From an uncultured Lachnospiraceae bacterium (GTDB lineage: Bacteria > Bacillota > Clostridia > Lachnospirales > Lachnospiraceae), in assembly GCA_910584205.1 (NCBI GenBank), contig CAJUAA010000008.1, positions 43,632-107,631 of the forward strand: a stretch of 64,000 nt of DNA. The letters are read 5' to 3'. Below the pieces are notes generated by a model. The model was given only the letters and a program-made list of their open reading frames with translations, was not told where the DNA came from and did not search any database. Positions 18,342-25,973 of the stretch are shown here, in pieces (within the stretch, counting starts at the first letter, position 1; each line of letters opens with the position of its first letter). A program made the translations under genes and the position numbers.

Positions 18342-18471
18342 TCTCAATACCCCTTCTTCTCTGCGGCGGAATCTTTCTCCGCCATTTTCAGAAGCAAGTA
18401 TATCATGATTCTTCCGGTATTTCAACCGGACCGCCGCGGCCGGCCGATCGTGCAAAATAAAATTACAAATA

Positions 18472-18500
18472 TTGCATTTTACCACAGATAATGCTACAAT
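18472..18500 (+). promoter_or_regulatory. Sigma-A promoter of the single-pass membrane protein gene
   Basis: TTGCAT (18472-18477) and TACAAT (18495-18500) are 17 bp apart, 37 bp upstream of the start codon. Confidence 0.65.
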
Positions 18501-18537
18501 GGGACAAGAAAACAGAACAGAAGGAGTAGGGAATACA

Positions 18538-18972
18538 ATGATGTGGAAAGTATTGATAATCATCCTTGTCATTCTTGTCTTGATTCTGATCGCCCTGTAT
18601 TATTTCGGCAACAAGATGCAGAAAAAACAGGCCGAAAATCAGGCGCAGCTGGACGCCATGGCGCAGACCGTCAGCATGCTGATCATTGACAAGAAACGAT
18701 TGAGAGTAAAAGATTCCGGCCTTCCCGCCATGGTCATCGACCAGGTGCCGAAGTATCTGCGCCGGTCCAAAATGCCCATCGTAAAGGCGAAAGTCGGACC
18801 AAAGGTCATGAACCTGATTGCAGATGAGAAGGTCTTCGAACTGCTTCCGGTAAAGAAGGAAGTCAAAGTCGTCGTCAGCGGCATCTACATCACAGCCATC
18901 AAGAGCGCACGAGGCGGCATCGAGAAGCCCCAGCCGAAAAAAGGCTTTTTCAAACGGCTGTTCCATAAATAA
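18538..18972 (+). CDS. Single-pass membrane protein, conserved hypothetical
   Basis: The product has 144 residues. One N-terminal membrane helix (VLIIILVILVLILIALYYF) is followed by a basic soluble domain of about 110 residues with VPKYLRRSKMPIVKAKVGPK and a lysine/arginine-rich end. I do not recognise a characterised family. AAGGAG lies 11 bases before the first of two tandem ATG codons. It is a single-gene unit with its own promoter and terminator. Confidence 0.75.
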   Translation: MMWKVLIIILVILVLILIALYYFGNKMQKKQAENQAQLDAMAQTVSMLIIDKKRLRVKDSGLPAMVIDQVPKYLRRSKMPIVKAKVGPKVMNLIADEKVFELLPVKKEVKVVVSGIYITAIKSARGGIEKPQPKKGFFKRLFHK

Positions 18973-18982
18973 GTACATGACA

Positions 18983-19020
18983 GAGCCCCCGCGGAACGTT
19001 TCCCGCAGGGGTTCTTTTTG
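18983..19020 (+). terminator. Terminator after the single-pass membrane protein gene
   Basis: A GC-rich hairpin (about 18983-18994 with 19002-19013, one bulge) is followed by CTTTTTG. Confidence 0.75.
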
Positions 19021-19091
19021 TCGATTTTTCCGCGTTCATGAGCTCAATCTCCCGATCCGGCGCTTCCCGCCGGCCGGCAAAAAGAGGGTCC

Positions 19092-19106
19092 TGTACAATT
19101 TGTACA
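19092..19106. promoter_or_regulatory. 15-bp palindrome, candidate operator upstream of the methyltransferase gene
   Basis: TGTACAA-T-TTGTACA is a perfect inverted repeat 138 bp upstream of the methyltransferase start. A TACAAT -10 (19163-19168) with weak upstream boxes lies downstream. A GntR-type repressor is a plausible ligand, but nothing in the window proves it. Confidence 0.45.
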
Positions 19107-19243
19107 AATCGCTCCCTGCAATTTCCGAGGATTTGACACTTTTGAAACATCCGGTCAGATGTTACAATAAAACCATCATTTTAGTCCGGTCTGACAGCGT
19201 TTTAGCCGGAAATCAAAGTATAAAGCAAGGAGGCGGTATTATT

Positions 19244-20279
19244 ATGTTAACACCAAAACAGAACATGCTCGAGGTGATCCGGGGAGGAAATCCCGACCGG
19301 TTCGTGAATCAGTACGAAGCGGTACAGCTTCTGTTCCACCCGTTCATGTTCGCAAGCCCGCTGCTGCAGCCGGGGCAGGAGAACGTGAAAAACGCATGGG
19401 GCGTCACCAACACCTTCCCCAAGGGAGTCCCCGGGGCATTCCCGATACATACCCCGGACAAGATCGTCGTACAGGATATTGAAAACTGGCGGGATTACGT
19501 CCATGCCCCCCTCTCTGAAATTTACACAGGATCAGTGGGATATGGTAAAGGCGCAGTATGACGCTGTGGACGGCGACCAGGCCTTCAAGGCGGCTTTTGT
19601 AGCGCCGGGCCTTTTCGAACAGACGCACCATCTCTGCGAGATCACCAACGCCCTCATGTACTACATCACCGACGAAGACGAGATGCACGACCTGATCAAA
19701 TACCTGACCGAGTGGGAGTTGGAGCTGGCGGAGGGCATCTGTTCCAATCTTCATCCGGACGCGCTGTTCCATCATGACGACTGGGGCGGACTGGACAGCA
19801 CCTTCATGAGCCCGGCCATGTTCGACGACTTCCTGCTGGAGCCCTACAAGGAGATCTACGGCTATTACCGCAGCCACGGCGTGGAGCTGATCATCCACCA
19901 CTCCGACAGCTATGCGGCAACGCTGGTTCCGTCCATGATCGAGATGGGCATCGACGTATGGCAGGGATGCATGGCGACAAACAACCTTCCGGAACTGATC
20001 CAGAAGTACGGCGGAAAGATCAGCTTTATGGGCGGCATTGAAAACAGAGCCGTGGATTTCGAAGGCTGGACCGATGAGAACTGTGAAAAAGTCGTCCGTC
20101 AGATCTGCGGAGAATGCGGAAACAAATATTTCATCCCGTGTATCGCACAGGGCGGCCCTGGCTCCGTATATCCGGGCGTCTATATGTCTCTGGCAAACGC
20201 CATCGACAGGCTGAACGAAGAGCAGTACGGGATCAAAGCGGAAGAGTCCACCAGGCTTCCGTGGCAGATCCTTTTCTGA
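19244..20279 (+). pseudogene. UroD-family corrinoid methyltransferase, frameshifted in a C6 run
   Basis: The family (MtaA/MtbA and uroporphyrinogen decarboxylase-like) moves methyl groups to or from a corrinoid protein. The start ATG (19244, AAGGAGG) gives MLTPKQNMLEVIRGGNPDRF and runs into DIENWRDYVHAP, then leaves the frame at CCCCCC (19507-19512). The rest is in the other frame: SLKFTQDQWDMVKAQYDAVD, then LEPYKEIYGYYRSHGVELII and IHHSDSYAATLVPSM. Removing one C gives about 344 residues, a normal family length. It is followed by a corrinoid protein gene, so it is probably the substrate-specific methyltransferase of that system. Either an inactivating or phase-variable slip, or a sequence error. 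Confidence 0.85.
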
Positions 20280-20296
20280 TAAAACAAAGATTGTCT

Positions 20297-20322
20297 GCAT
20301 CAGCCGATGCGGTATGTTTTTT
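20297..20322 (+). terminator. Short hairpin with T-run between methyltransferase and corrinoid genes
   Basis: GCATC/GATGC stem (20297-20301 with 20306-20310) is followed by a T-run from 20317 onwards. It is weak and probably only attenuates, as both flanking genes belong to one pathway. Confidence 0.4.
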
Positions 20323-20350
20323 TACTTAAACTGGCCAGGAGGTATTTCCC

Positions 20351-21391
20351 ATGATCATTATTGGAGAAAAGATTAACGGCTCCATTCCTGCCGTGGCGGA
20401 GGCAATCGCCAAAAGGGATGCGGATTTTATCAAAGCAAGGGCCAGGGCACAGGCGGATGCCGGCGCGTCGTTCATCGACTGCTGCGCTTCCGTGCCGGAA
20501 GCGGAAGAGGTGGAGACGCTCCACTGGATGATCGACTGCATCCAGGAAGTCACCGACCTCCCCATCTCCGTGGACAGCCCAAGCCCGCAGGTACTTGCGC
20601 AGGCATATCGGTTCTGTAAAAAACCGGGTATCTTCAATTCCGTCTCCGGAGAAGGCGACAAGATCGATACGATCTTCCCGATCATGGCACAGCCGGAGAA
20701 CAGAGGCTGGCAGGCCATCGCCCTGCTCAGCGACGACACCGGAATCCCCAAATGCGCGGCAGACCGCCTGCAGGTGTTTGACAAAATTATGACAAAGGCA
20801 AAACTGGTAGGAGCAGCCGTGCAGGCGGCGCTGGACGAGGGATGCGATCCCATGCAGATCCTGAACGAGGGTATGATCAACACCATGTCCGTCGTCGGCG
20901 AGAAATTCAAAAACGGCGAGATCTTTGTACCTGAGATGCTGGTGGCCGCACGCGCCATGAAAAAAGGCGTCGAGGTATTAAAACCCCATCTGGCGACCGG
21001 CTCCACCGGCGCGCAGGGCAAGGTCATCATCGCCACCGTGGCAGGCGACCTGCATGACATCGGCAAAAATCTCGTAGCCATGATGATCGAGAGCGCAGGC
21101 TTTGAAGTGGTGGATCTGGGCGTGGATGTGGCGGCCGACAAAATCCTCGAAGCATGCAGGGCAAATCCGGACGTGAAGATCGTCTGCCTGTCCGCTCTTC
21201 TGACCACGACCATGCCGGCTCCGAAGGATACCGTGGCGGCTCTGAACGCGGCGGATTTCCGCAGCGGCATCAAGGTCATGGTGGGCGGAGCGCCCATTAC
21301 CCAGGACTTTGCGGATGAAATCGGAGCCGACGGATATTCGGAAGACGCGGCAAGCGCAGCGATGCCGGCAAAGAAACTGGCAGCTGCATAA
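20351..21391 (+). CDS. Fused truncated pterin methyltransferase and corrinoid protein
   Basis: Residues 1-150 match the first half of a pterin-binding methyltetrahydrofolate:corrinoid methyltransferase (MIIIGEKINGSIPAVAEAIA, DAGASFIDCCASVPE, ISVDSPSPQ). From about residue 150 the protein is a methyltransferase corrinoid protein (LVGAAVQAALDEGCDPMQIL, then the cobalamin motif DLHDIGKN at 233-240 and VGGAPITQDFADEIGADGYS). These are normally two proteins of about 260-290 and 210 residues. Here the second half of the pterin TIM barrel is missing, so that domain is probably dead while the corrinoid part looks whole. The join is in frame at the sequence for KAKLVG. Confidence 0.88.
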   Translation: MIIIGEKINGSIPAVAEAIAKRDADFIKARARAQADAGASFIDCCASVPEAEEVETLHWMIDCIQEVTDLPISVDSPSPQVLAQAYRFCKKPGIFNSVSGEGDKIDTIFPIMAQPENRGWQAIALLSDDTGIPKCAADRLQVFDKIMTKAKLVGAAVQAALDEGCDPMQILNEGMINTMSVVGEKFKNGEIFVPEMLVAARAMKKGVEVLKPHLATGSTGAQGKVIIATVAGDLHDIGKNLVAMMIESAGFEVVDLGVDVAADKILEACRANPDVKIVCLSALLTTTMPAPKDTVAALNAADFRSGIKVMVGGAPITQDFADEIGADGYSEDAASAAMPAKKLAAA

Positions 21392-21424
21392 AAACTTTCC
21401 TGCCGTATTCGCAGGGCAGCAGAA

Positions 21425-21475
21425 AGCCGCCGCAGGACGTGAGCGTATCTCTCCTCCTGCGGCGGCTGTTCTTTT
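21425..21475 (+). terminator. Terminator after the corrinoid fusion gene
   Basis: A perfect 13-bp GC-rich stem (21425-21437 with 21455-21467) is followed by GTTCTTTTC. Confidence 0.85.
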
Positions 21476-21497
21476 CTATCTATTTTATTCCCGTTTT

Positions 21498-22598
21498 TTA
21501 CCGCTCTTTTTTTCCATTCCCTAAAAGCAGTGACCAGTAACTCTGCATCCGATCAAATCCCGACGCAGCCTGATTCATCACTTCTTTTCGGACACTTTCT
21601 TTTTGACTGTTTCCGGACGTATAGTCTACAAGCGTTTTTTCCAGTCTTTTCCACACCGTGTTCCAGTCCGAAACGCCCTGCTTCAGCTGTTCAAACAGCA
21701 GTACGGATTCCTTTTTAAAGTTCTCTTTTTCCTGATCCGTATGCGTGACGCTGCCCAGGTATGTTCCGGCCTCCCTCTCTTCCACACTTCTGCCCGCTGC
21801 GGCCTGCCCATATCTGTGGAGCAGCGCAGACCCCTGATACTTCCCGGCATATACATCCGCAGTAAACGCCTGCATTTTCTCAGACGGCGACTGATATCCT
21901 TCCAGAATCCTGGAATTATGAAGTTCATATTGATCAATCAATCCGCGGAATTCTTCTTCCAGTTTCTCATCACTGATATATGTTTCGGAAAAATACTGCA
22001 GGGCGGCAACGGAAGATTCCAGATCCAGGCTCAGTGTCCCGCTGGTTTCTTTCAAATAGTTAAAACCTGCGGCATCATTTTCTTCTGCTTCTCCATGTAC
22101 ATGAAAACTGAGTCCTGTCTTGTACAAAACGCTGCTCAGTCCGTCCATTCCTCCGGTAATACGGCCAAGCACATGTTCCATTGCCTTCACTTCCTGATCA
22201 GACATGTTTTCATAAAAGCCGCTGTCACTGAGTTTTTGGCTGAAAATCAGCCACTGATTTCCTGTGTTTCCCCAAAACGGATCATCCGGATCCGTCTGCT
22301 GAAGCTCCTCCTGACGCTGTGCATTCTCCACATACATATTCGAAAACAGCGTCTCCACGTCTTTCATATTCTCAAGGGCCGCCTCGCTGCACAGCCACGC
22401 CCGGCCTTCTTTGGAAACGGATACCGAATCCCGGTCCGTCCTGCCCTCACGAAGTCCCGCTGCCGCCTCTGCAATCCTGGCCGTCATTTCCTGCTGCCTT
22501 TTTTCACTTATCTGCATCCCGTTTTTTCCCTGGGCCATTCTGCCGTACATCCGTTCCGCATACGCCCCCATAAAGATGCTGCATCCTCCAATTGTCAT
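21498..22598 (-). CDS. Unknown 366-residue helical protein
   Basis: I do not recognise a family. The start is the ATG at 22598 (MTIGGCSIFMGAYAERMYGR), 8 bases after AGGAG; a GTG three codons earlier overlaps the ribosome site. The protein is rich in Glu, Gln, Ser and Lys, with long predicted helices and no membrane segment after the short N-terminal stretch. A central part (LSLDLESSVAALQYFSETYI) and many amphipathic helices suggest a coiled, structural or secreted effector-like protein. It is the last gene of the minus-strand BlaR1/BlaI block. Confidence 0.6.
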   Translation of the reverse strand: MTIGGCSIFMGAYAERMYGRMAQGKNGMQISEKRQQEMTARIAEAAAGLREGRTDRDSVSVSKEGRAWLCSEAALENMKDVETLFSNMYVENAQRQEELQQTDPDDPFWGNTGNQWLIFSQKLSDSGFYENMSDQEVKAMEHVLGRITGGMDGLSSVLYKTGLSFHVHGEAEENDAAGFNYLKETSGTLSLDLESSVAALQYFSETYISDEKLEEEFRGLIDQYELHNSRILEGYQSPSEKMQAFTADVYAGKYQGSALLHRYGQAAAGRSVEEREAGTYLGSVTHTDQEKENFKKESVLLFEQLKQGVSDWNTVWKRLEKTLVDYTSGNSQKESVRKEVMNQAASGFDRMQSYWSLLLGNGKKER

Positions 22599-22686
22599 TG
22601 CATACACTCCTTTCCCCGGACCCCAAAGGAGGCGCGGCCGGACGCCTTCCCTCCTTTGGAACCCTTTGAATGCTTATAAAATTCCA

Positions 22687-23808
22687 TTACTGATAAAATG
22701 TCACAGCCGGAGCGCCCTCCGCCCCGCATGCATAGTAATAATTCAACGGACTGTAAAAGTCGATCGCCTTGCCCGTATTCAGGTCATACACCAAAATATG
22801 GCTGAACGTCTCAAAATCATCTGCCGTAAGAGATCTCGGCGTCATTTTTCCAAACGTATCTACAAACGAACGCTCGTATTCATGATCCGGCCCCGACTGA
22901 TATGCAGATTCCATATATGCAAAACCTGTATCCACATCACAGTATACCAGCATCACATTATCAGACGTTGCATAACTGGAACTGTAAGAAGCCGGCCCCA
23001 CAACTTCCTTGATATTCACATTGTATACATCATGGCTTCTGTGAATATAACCGCTGCCCCATGAAAAATCTTCATTTCTTGTCCATTCCATCTGCGCATT
23101 TTCCTGATTCATCCTGGATATATTATAAATATAAGTTCCGTCACCATATATATCGCCATTTGTATAACGAAGAATAAGTCTGAAATCATTTGTAATCTTA
23201 ACGGTAGACGCAATACTGCCGGACGGATTCGCCGCATTGATTTTTAATGTATAAGCATCTCCTGCCGTACCGTCATTCGCATAAACAACAAATACATAAT
23301 CGTCCGCAGGAAGACCATTAATCCCGATCAGATTTCCTGCGGTTCCGCAGATATTAGTCGGGGTAATATCCCCTGTTTCATAGTCAACAATTTAGAGCCG
23401 CACCTCATAGTTCACATTTTCAGAAGACAGCTGTGCGATCATAAATTTGCTGGCTGTTGCACTGAAAAAATACATATCCATATTGTCATCCTCTGTCAGT
23501 TCTCCAGCAACAACAGCCCTTGGATTGTCTGGCAGAACACCGGCCGCACGCTGATTCATTCTTTCAGATATATGCAGTATTTCATTTTCTGTATCAGTGA
23601 TCAGATTTGTCTCCACATCAATCTGCATCTCATGTGTATGATCTTCAAATTCCGGCATGGAAAAATCGGACAGATCCACGTCCTTTGCTGCCATGGTTTC
23701 CATCGTTTCAACAGAATCTGCCGTTCCTTCCGCCTGCACCGTCAATGTTCCCATTACAAATACTGCCGCCGCAAGCATCGCTGTTATTTTCTTTGTTCTT
23801 TTATTCAT
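22687..23808 (-). pseudogene. Secreted PPC-like protein with in-frame TAA stop
   Basis: The ATG at 23808 (GGAGGAGACT upstream) gives a signal peptide (MNKRTKKITAMLAAAVFVMG, cleavage likely after VQA). A region resembling a pre-peptidase C-terminal (PPC) beta domain follows (GELTEDDNMDMYFFSATAS). An in-frame TAA at 23392-23394 then interrupts YEVRL*IVDYETGDITP. The same frame stays open to 22687 and continues the same domain (INGLPADDYVFVVYANDG) plus a C-terminal region of about 140 residues. Without the stop it would be 373 residues. Function unknown; it lies downstream of blaI with a shared operator-like motif. Confidence 0.75.
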
Positions 23809-23919
23809 AGTCTCCTCCAAAAATTAAATTATGAAAAGAAACACATGGCCATCCTTATTTTTCTGCATCCCTCCTTCCCTGCTCCTTCAACGGTCCATAT
23901 ATTTCTTATCAATCCCATA

Positions 23920-23943
23920 AATTATCAGATGTATCAGATAATT
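23920..23943. promoter_or_regulatory. Candidate BlaI operator upstream of the secreted-protein gene
   Basis: AATTATC (23920-23926) and GATAATT (23937-23943) form an inverted repeat around two direct copies of ATCAGAT. The pattern TATCAGAT followed by a TATAT block recurs at 25784-25805 upstream of blaR1. A shared element in front of two units of a BlaI-regulated block is what an operator would look like. Confidence 0.45.
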
Positions 23944-23988
23944 TTAGTATATAAATTCAAAGCTACCCGGAGATACATATAAATTTCT

Positions 23989-24360
23989 TTAAAGCAGCTT
24001 TCTCAATTCTTCTGCGTCTTCCTCAGACAGCTTTCCATTACCAATAAACGCGGAAACCAGGCGGCTGAATGAATTATCATAACAGACTTCTACCATTTTT
24101 TTGGTCCAGTTATGAATATGTTCTTCTTTTGTATATATGGGATAATACGCATTGTATGCCGTCCTGCTCCGCTCTGTCCCTACCAGCCCCATTTTCTGCA
24201 AACCAATCAGGAAAGTATTCAAGGTCTGTACTTTCCAGGTTTTCTTCCACTCCGTTGTCGCAACATTCATGATTTCTCTGAATGTCATTGGCTCCCCGGA
24301 TTCCCAAAGCAGTTCCATGATCTGCAGTTCTGTATTCGTTAAACCATAGTTTTTTTTCAT
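23989..24360 (-). CDS. BlaI/MecI-family transcriptional repressor
   Basis: BlaI-type repressors are winged-helix dimers inactivated by proteolysis when the partner BlaR1 receptor senses its signal. The 123-residue length and the sequence fit: MKKNYGLTNTELQIMELLWE, then EPMTFREIM, KVQTLNTFLIGLQKMGLVG and a helical dimerisation end (LSEEDAEELRKLL). It follows the blaR1-like gene by 27 bases on the same strand; the receptor-first order is the reverse of the usual blaI-blaR1. Confidence 0.9.
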   Translation of the reverse strand: MKKNYGLTNTELQIMELLWESGEPMTFREIMNVATTEWKKTWKVQTLNTFLIGLQKMGLVGTERSRTAYNAYYPIYTKEEHIHNWTKKMVEVCYDNSFSRLVSAFIGNGKLSEEDAEELRKLL

Positions 24361-24387
24361 ATTGTCATTTCCTTTCTATAAAAATTA

Positions 24388-25707
24388 TCAATGCGGACAT
24401 ACCGGAAAACTCTCTATGCTTATTAAGTCCCCATATTTAACACTTCCGCAGTAAGAACACATACTCCCGTTATATTTATATATTTTACATCCTCCATAAT
24501 TGTTTTTTTCATGATCCTGCAGTATACCTGTCACATAATTATGAAAACACAAAGCCCTGGTATTTGAGTTATATTTATCCAAAACATGCAAATTCCCTTC
24601 ACTGTCTAAAAATGAACAATCATATACTGGCTCCAACTCTGACTGTTCTATAAACCTGACATCCTCACCTGCCTGATGTTCATCGTATATGGATATTACT
24701 TTAGGCTCCTCATACGCAAAAGCAGTAACTCCTCCTGCCATACTTACAGCCCCCGCCACTAATACGGATAAAATCAGCTTCCCCTGCCTGTTTGCTTTCA
24801 ATTCCAGAATCCTCCTTCGATATGCTTTTTTATTCCTGCTGCCGGCAAGCCCTGTCAGGAGCTTACCTTTTTCCACATAGTTTTTATCTGCTGCCAAACC
24901 GAGAATTAACTCCCCGTATTTTCTGCGTTCCTCATCATTTTTCCCCTCCATTACTACATGATCACAATACATTTCACTGACATTGGTCAGTTCACAGAAT
25001 AACATATAACTGAGCGGATTGAACCAGTGAACGGCAATCACCAGCACCCCCATAAATTTTACAAACAAATCTCTGTGCATGATATGGACAAGTTCATGCT
25101 TTGCCATATATCCATACCGCTCTCTGTCAGCCTGCCCTTCACCCCATACCGGGAATACAATCATCGGATGGAGGATTCCACTGGCCATCGGCGCCCTGCA
25201 GTAAGCGGAGCAGACAAACTTTACGTTGCTTTTCATCTTCAGTTCGCACTTTATCTCTGTCAGCAGCTCCATCCATTTCCGGTATCCTGTCTCTTCCCTG
25301 CCGTCATCAGAAAAATATATATGTTTCATTTTCCGGTACTGGAATTCATGCTTTAAAAGGACCGCAAATGAAATTATCACGGCTGCCAGCATAACAAGCC
25401 ACATAAATTTAAGCTTTGATGACAGGCGTATCATGCCCTGATTTATCACAATGGCATATTCTGTATAAATCCTGACCGGCAGAAAACGATCTTGTTCCGG
25501 AAGCCAGGGATACCACCGGTACGCCATGCCTGTGACAAGATACTTACATTTTGAAAACGGGATCAGATAAAACAAAACCGCGATTTTCAGAATCCGATAC
25601 TTCCATTTCAGGGAAATGAGTTTCTGAGCCAACAGGCTCATCAATATGTAAAGAACAAATACCACACTTCCTGATAATGACATGACAAAAAGCAAATTAT
25701 GAAACAT
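24388..25707 (-). CDS. BlaR1-like M56 membrane metallopeptidase
   Basis: M56 peptidases sense an outside signal and trigger cleavage of a BlaI-type repressor. The 439 residues have N-terminal membrane helices (1-30, 37-50, 100-118), the zinc motif HELVH (204-208) in KHELVHIMHRD, HWFNPLSYMLFCELT and ELTNVSEMYCD with a further zinc ligand. A last membrane helix near 310-330 leads to an outside domain of about 110 residues. That domain is not a penicillin-binding sensor; it is small and has six cysteines (for example SMCSYCGS), so the signal is unlikely to be a beta-lactam recognised in the classic way. Confidence 0.9.
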   Translation of the reverse strand: MFHNLLFVMSLSGSVVFVLYILMSLLAQKLISLKWKYRILKIAVLFYLIPFSKCKYLVTGMAYRWYPWLPEQDRFLPVRIYTEYAIVINQGMIRLSSKLKFMWLVMLAAVIISFAVLLKHEFQYRKMKHIYFSDDGREETGYRKWMELLTEIKCELKMKSNVKFVCSAYCRAPMASGILHPMIVFPVWGEGQADRERYGYMAKHELVHIMHRDLFVKFMGVLVIAVHWFNPLSYMLFCELTNVSEMYCDHVVMEGKNDEERRKYGELILGLAADKNYVEKGKLLTGLAGSRNKKAYRRRILELKANRQGKLILSVLVAGAVSMAGGVTAFAYEEPKVISIYDEHQAGEDVRFIEQSELEPVYDCSFLDSEGNLHVLDKYNSNTRALCFHNYVTGILQDHEKNNYGGCKIYKYNGSMCSYCGSVKYGDLISIESFPVCPH

Positions 25708-25783
25708 GTATGAAATCCCTCTGCCTGTATTCTCTGCTTTTTAAATCCCGTTTCCAGTCCTCATATTAAAAGCTTATTGTTTT

Positions 25784-25841
25784 TATCAGATTTTTCTAAT
25801 ATATTTAAATAAATTATATTCCCTTCTTCCTGATCTGTCAA
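25784..25841 (-). promoter_or_regulatory. Promoter and candidate operator of blaR1-blaI
   Basis: On the minus strand TTGACA (25836-25841) and TATAAT (25813-25818) are 17 bp apart. The operator-like ATCTGATA (complement of 25784-25791) lies about 15-25 bp after the expected start point, in the position for a repressor block. It repeats the motif at 23929-23952. Confidence 0.65.
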
Positions 25842-25903
25842 TTATTTCCAAAATGGTTTTTATTATTTTTTTCTGATATTGTTTCCCGGTATGATTTAAA
25901 AGT

Positions 25904-25931
25904 TTGCAAACCGCCGAAACAATGATATAAT
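25904..25931 (+). promoter_or_regulatory. Promoter of the corrinoid activation protein gene
   Basis: TTGCAA (25904-25909) and TATAAT (25926-25931) are 16 bp apart, 42 bp upstream of the start codon. Confidence 0.6.
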
Positions 25932-25973
25932 CGTATTATAGCTTCTGCAGACAGCAAAACCGAGGTGATACGC

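Noticed and set aside
19100..20350. Cobalamin riboswitch before the corrinoid genes
   Set aside because: I could not find the conserved B12-box or the expected long structured leader in the available upstream sequence.
23392..23394. Stop-codon recoding (selenocysteine or pyrrolysine) in the PPC-like gene
   Set aside because: The codon is TAA, which is not recoded for either amino acid.
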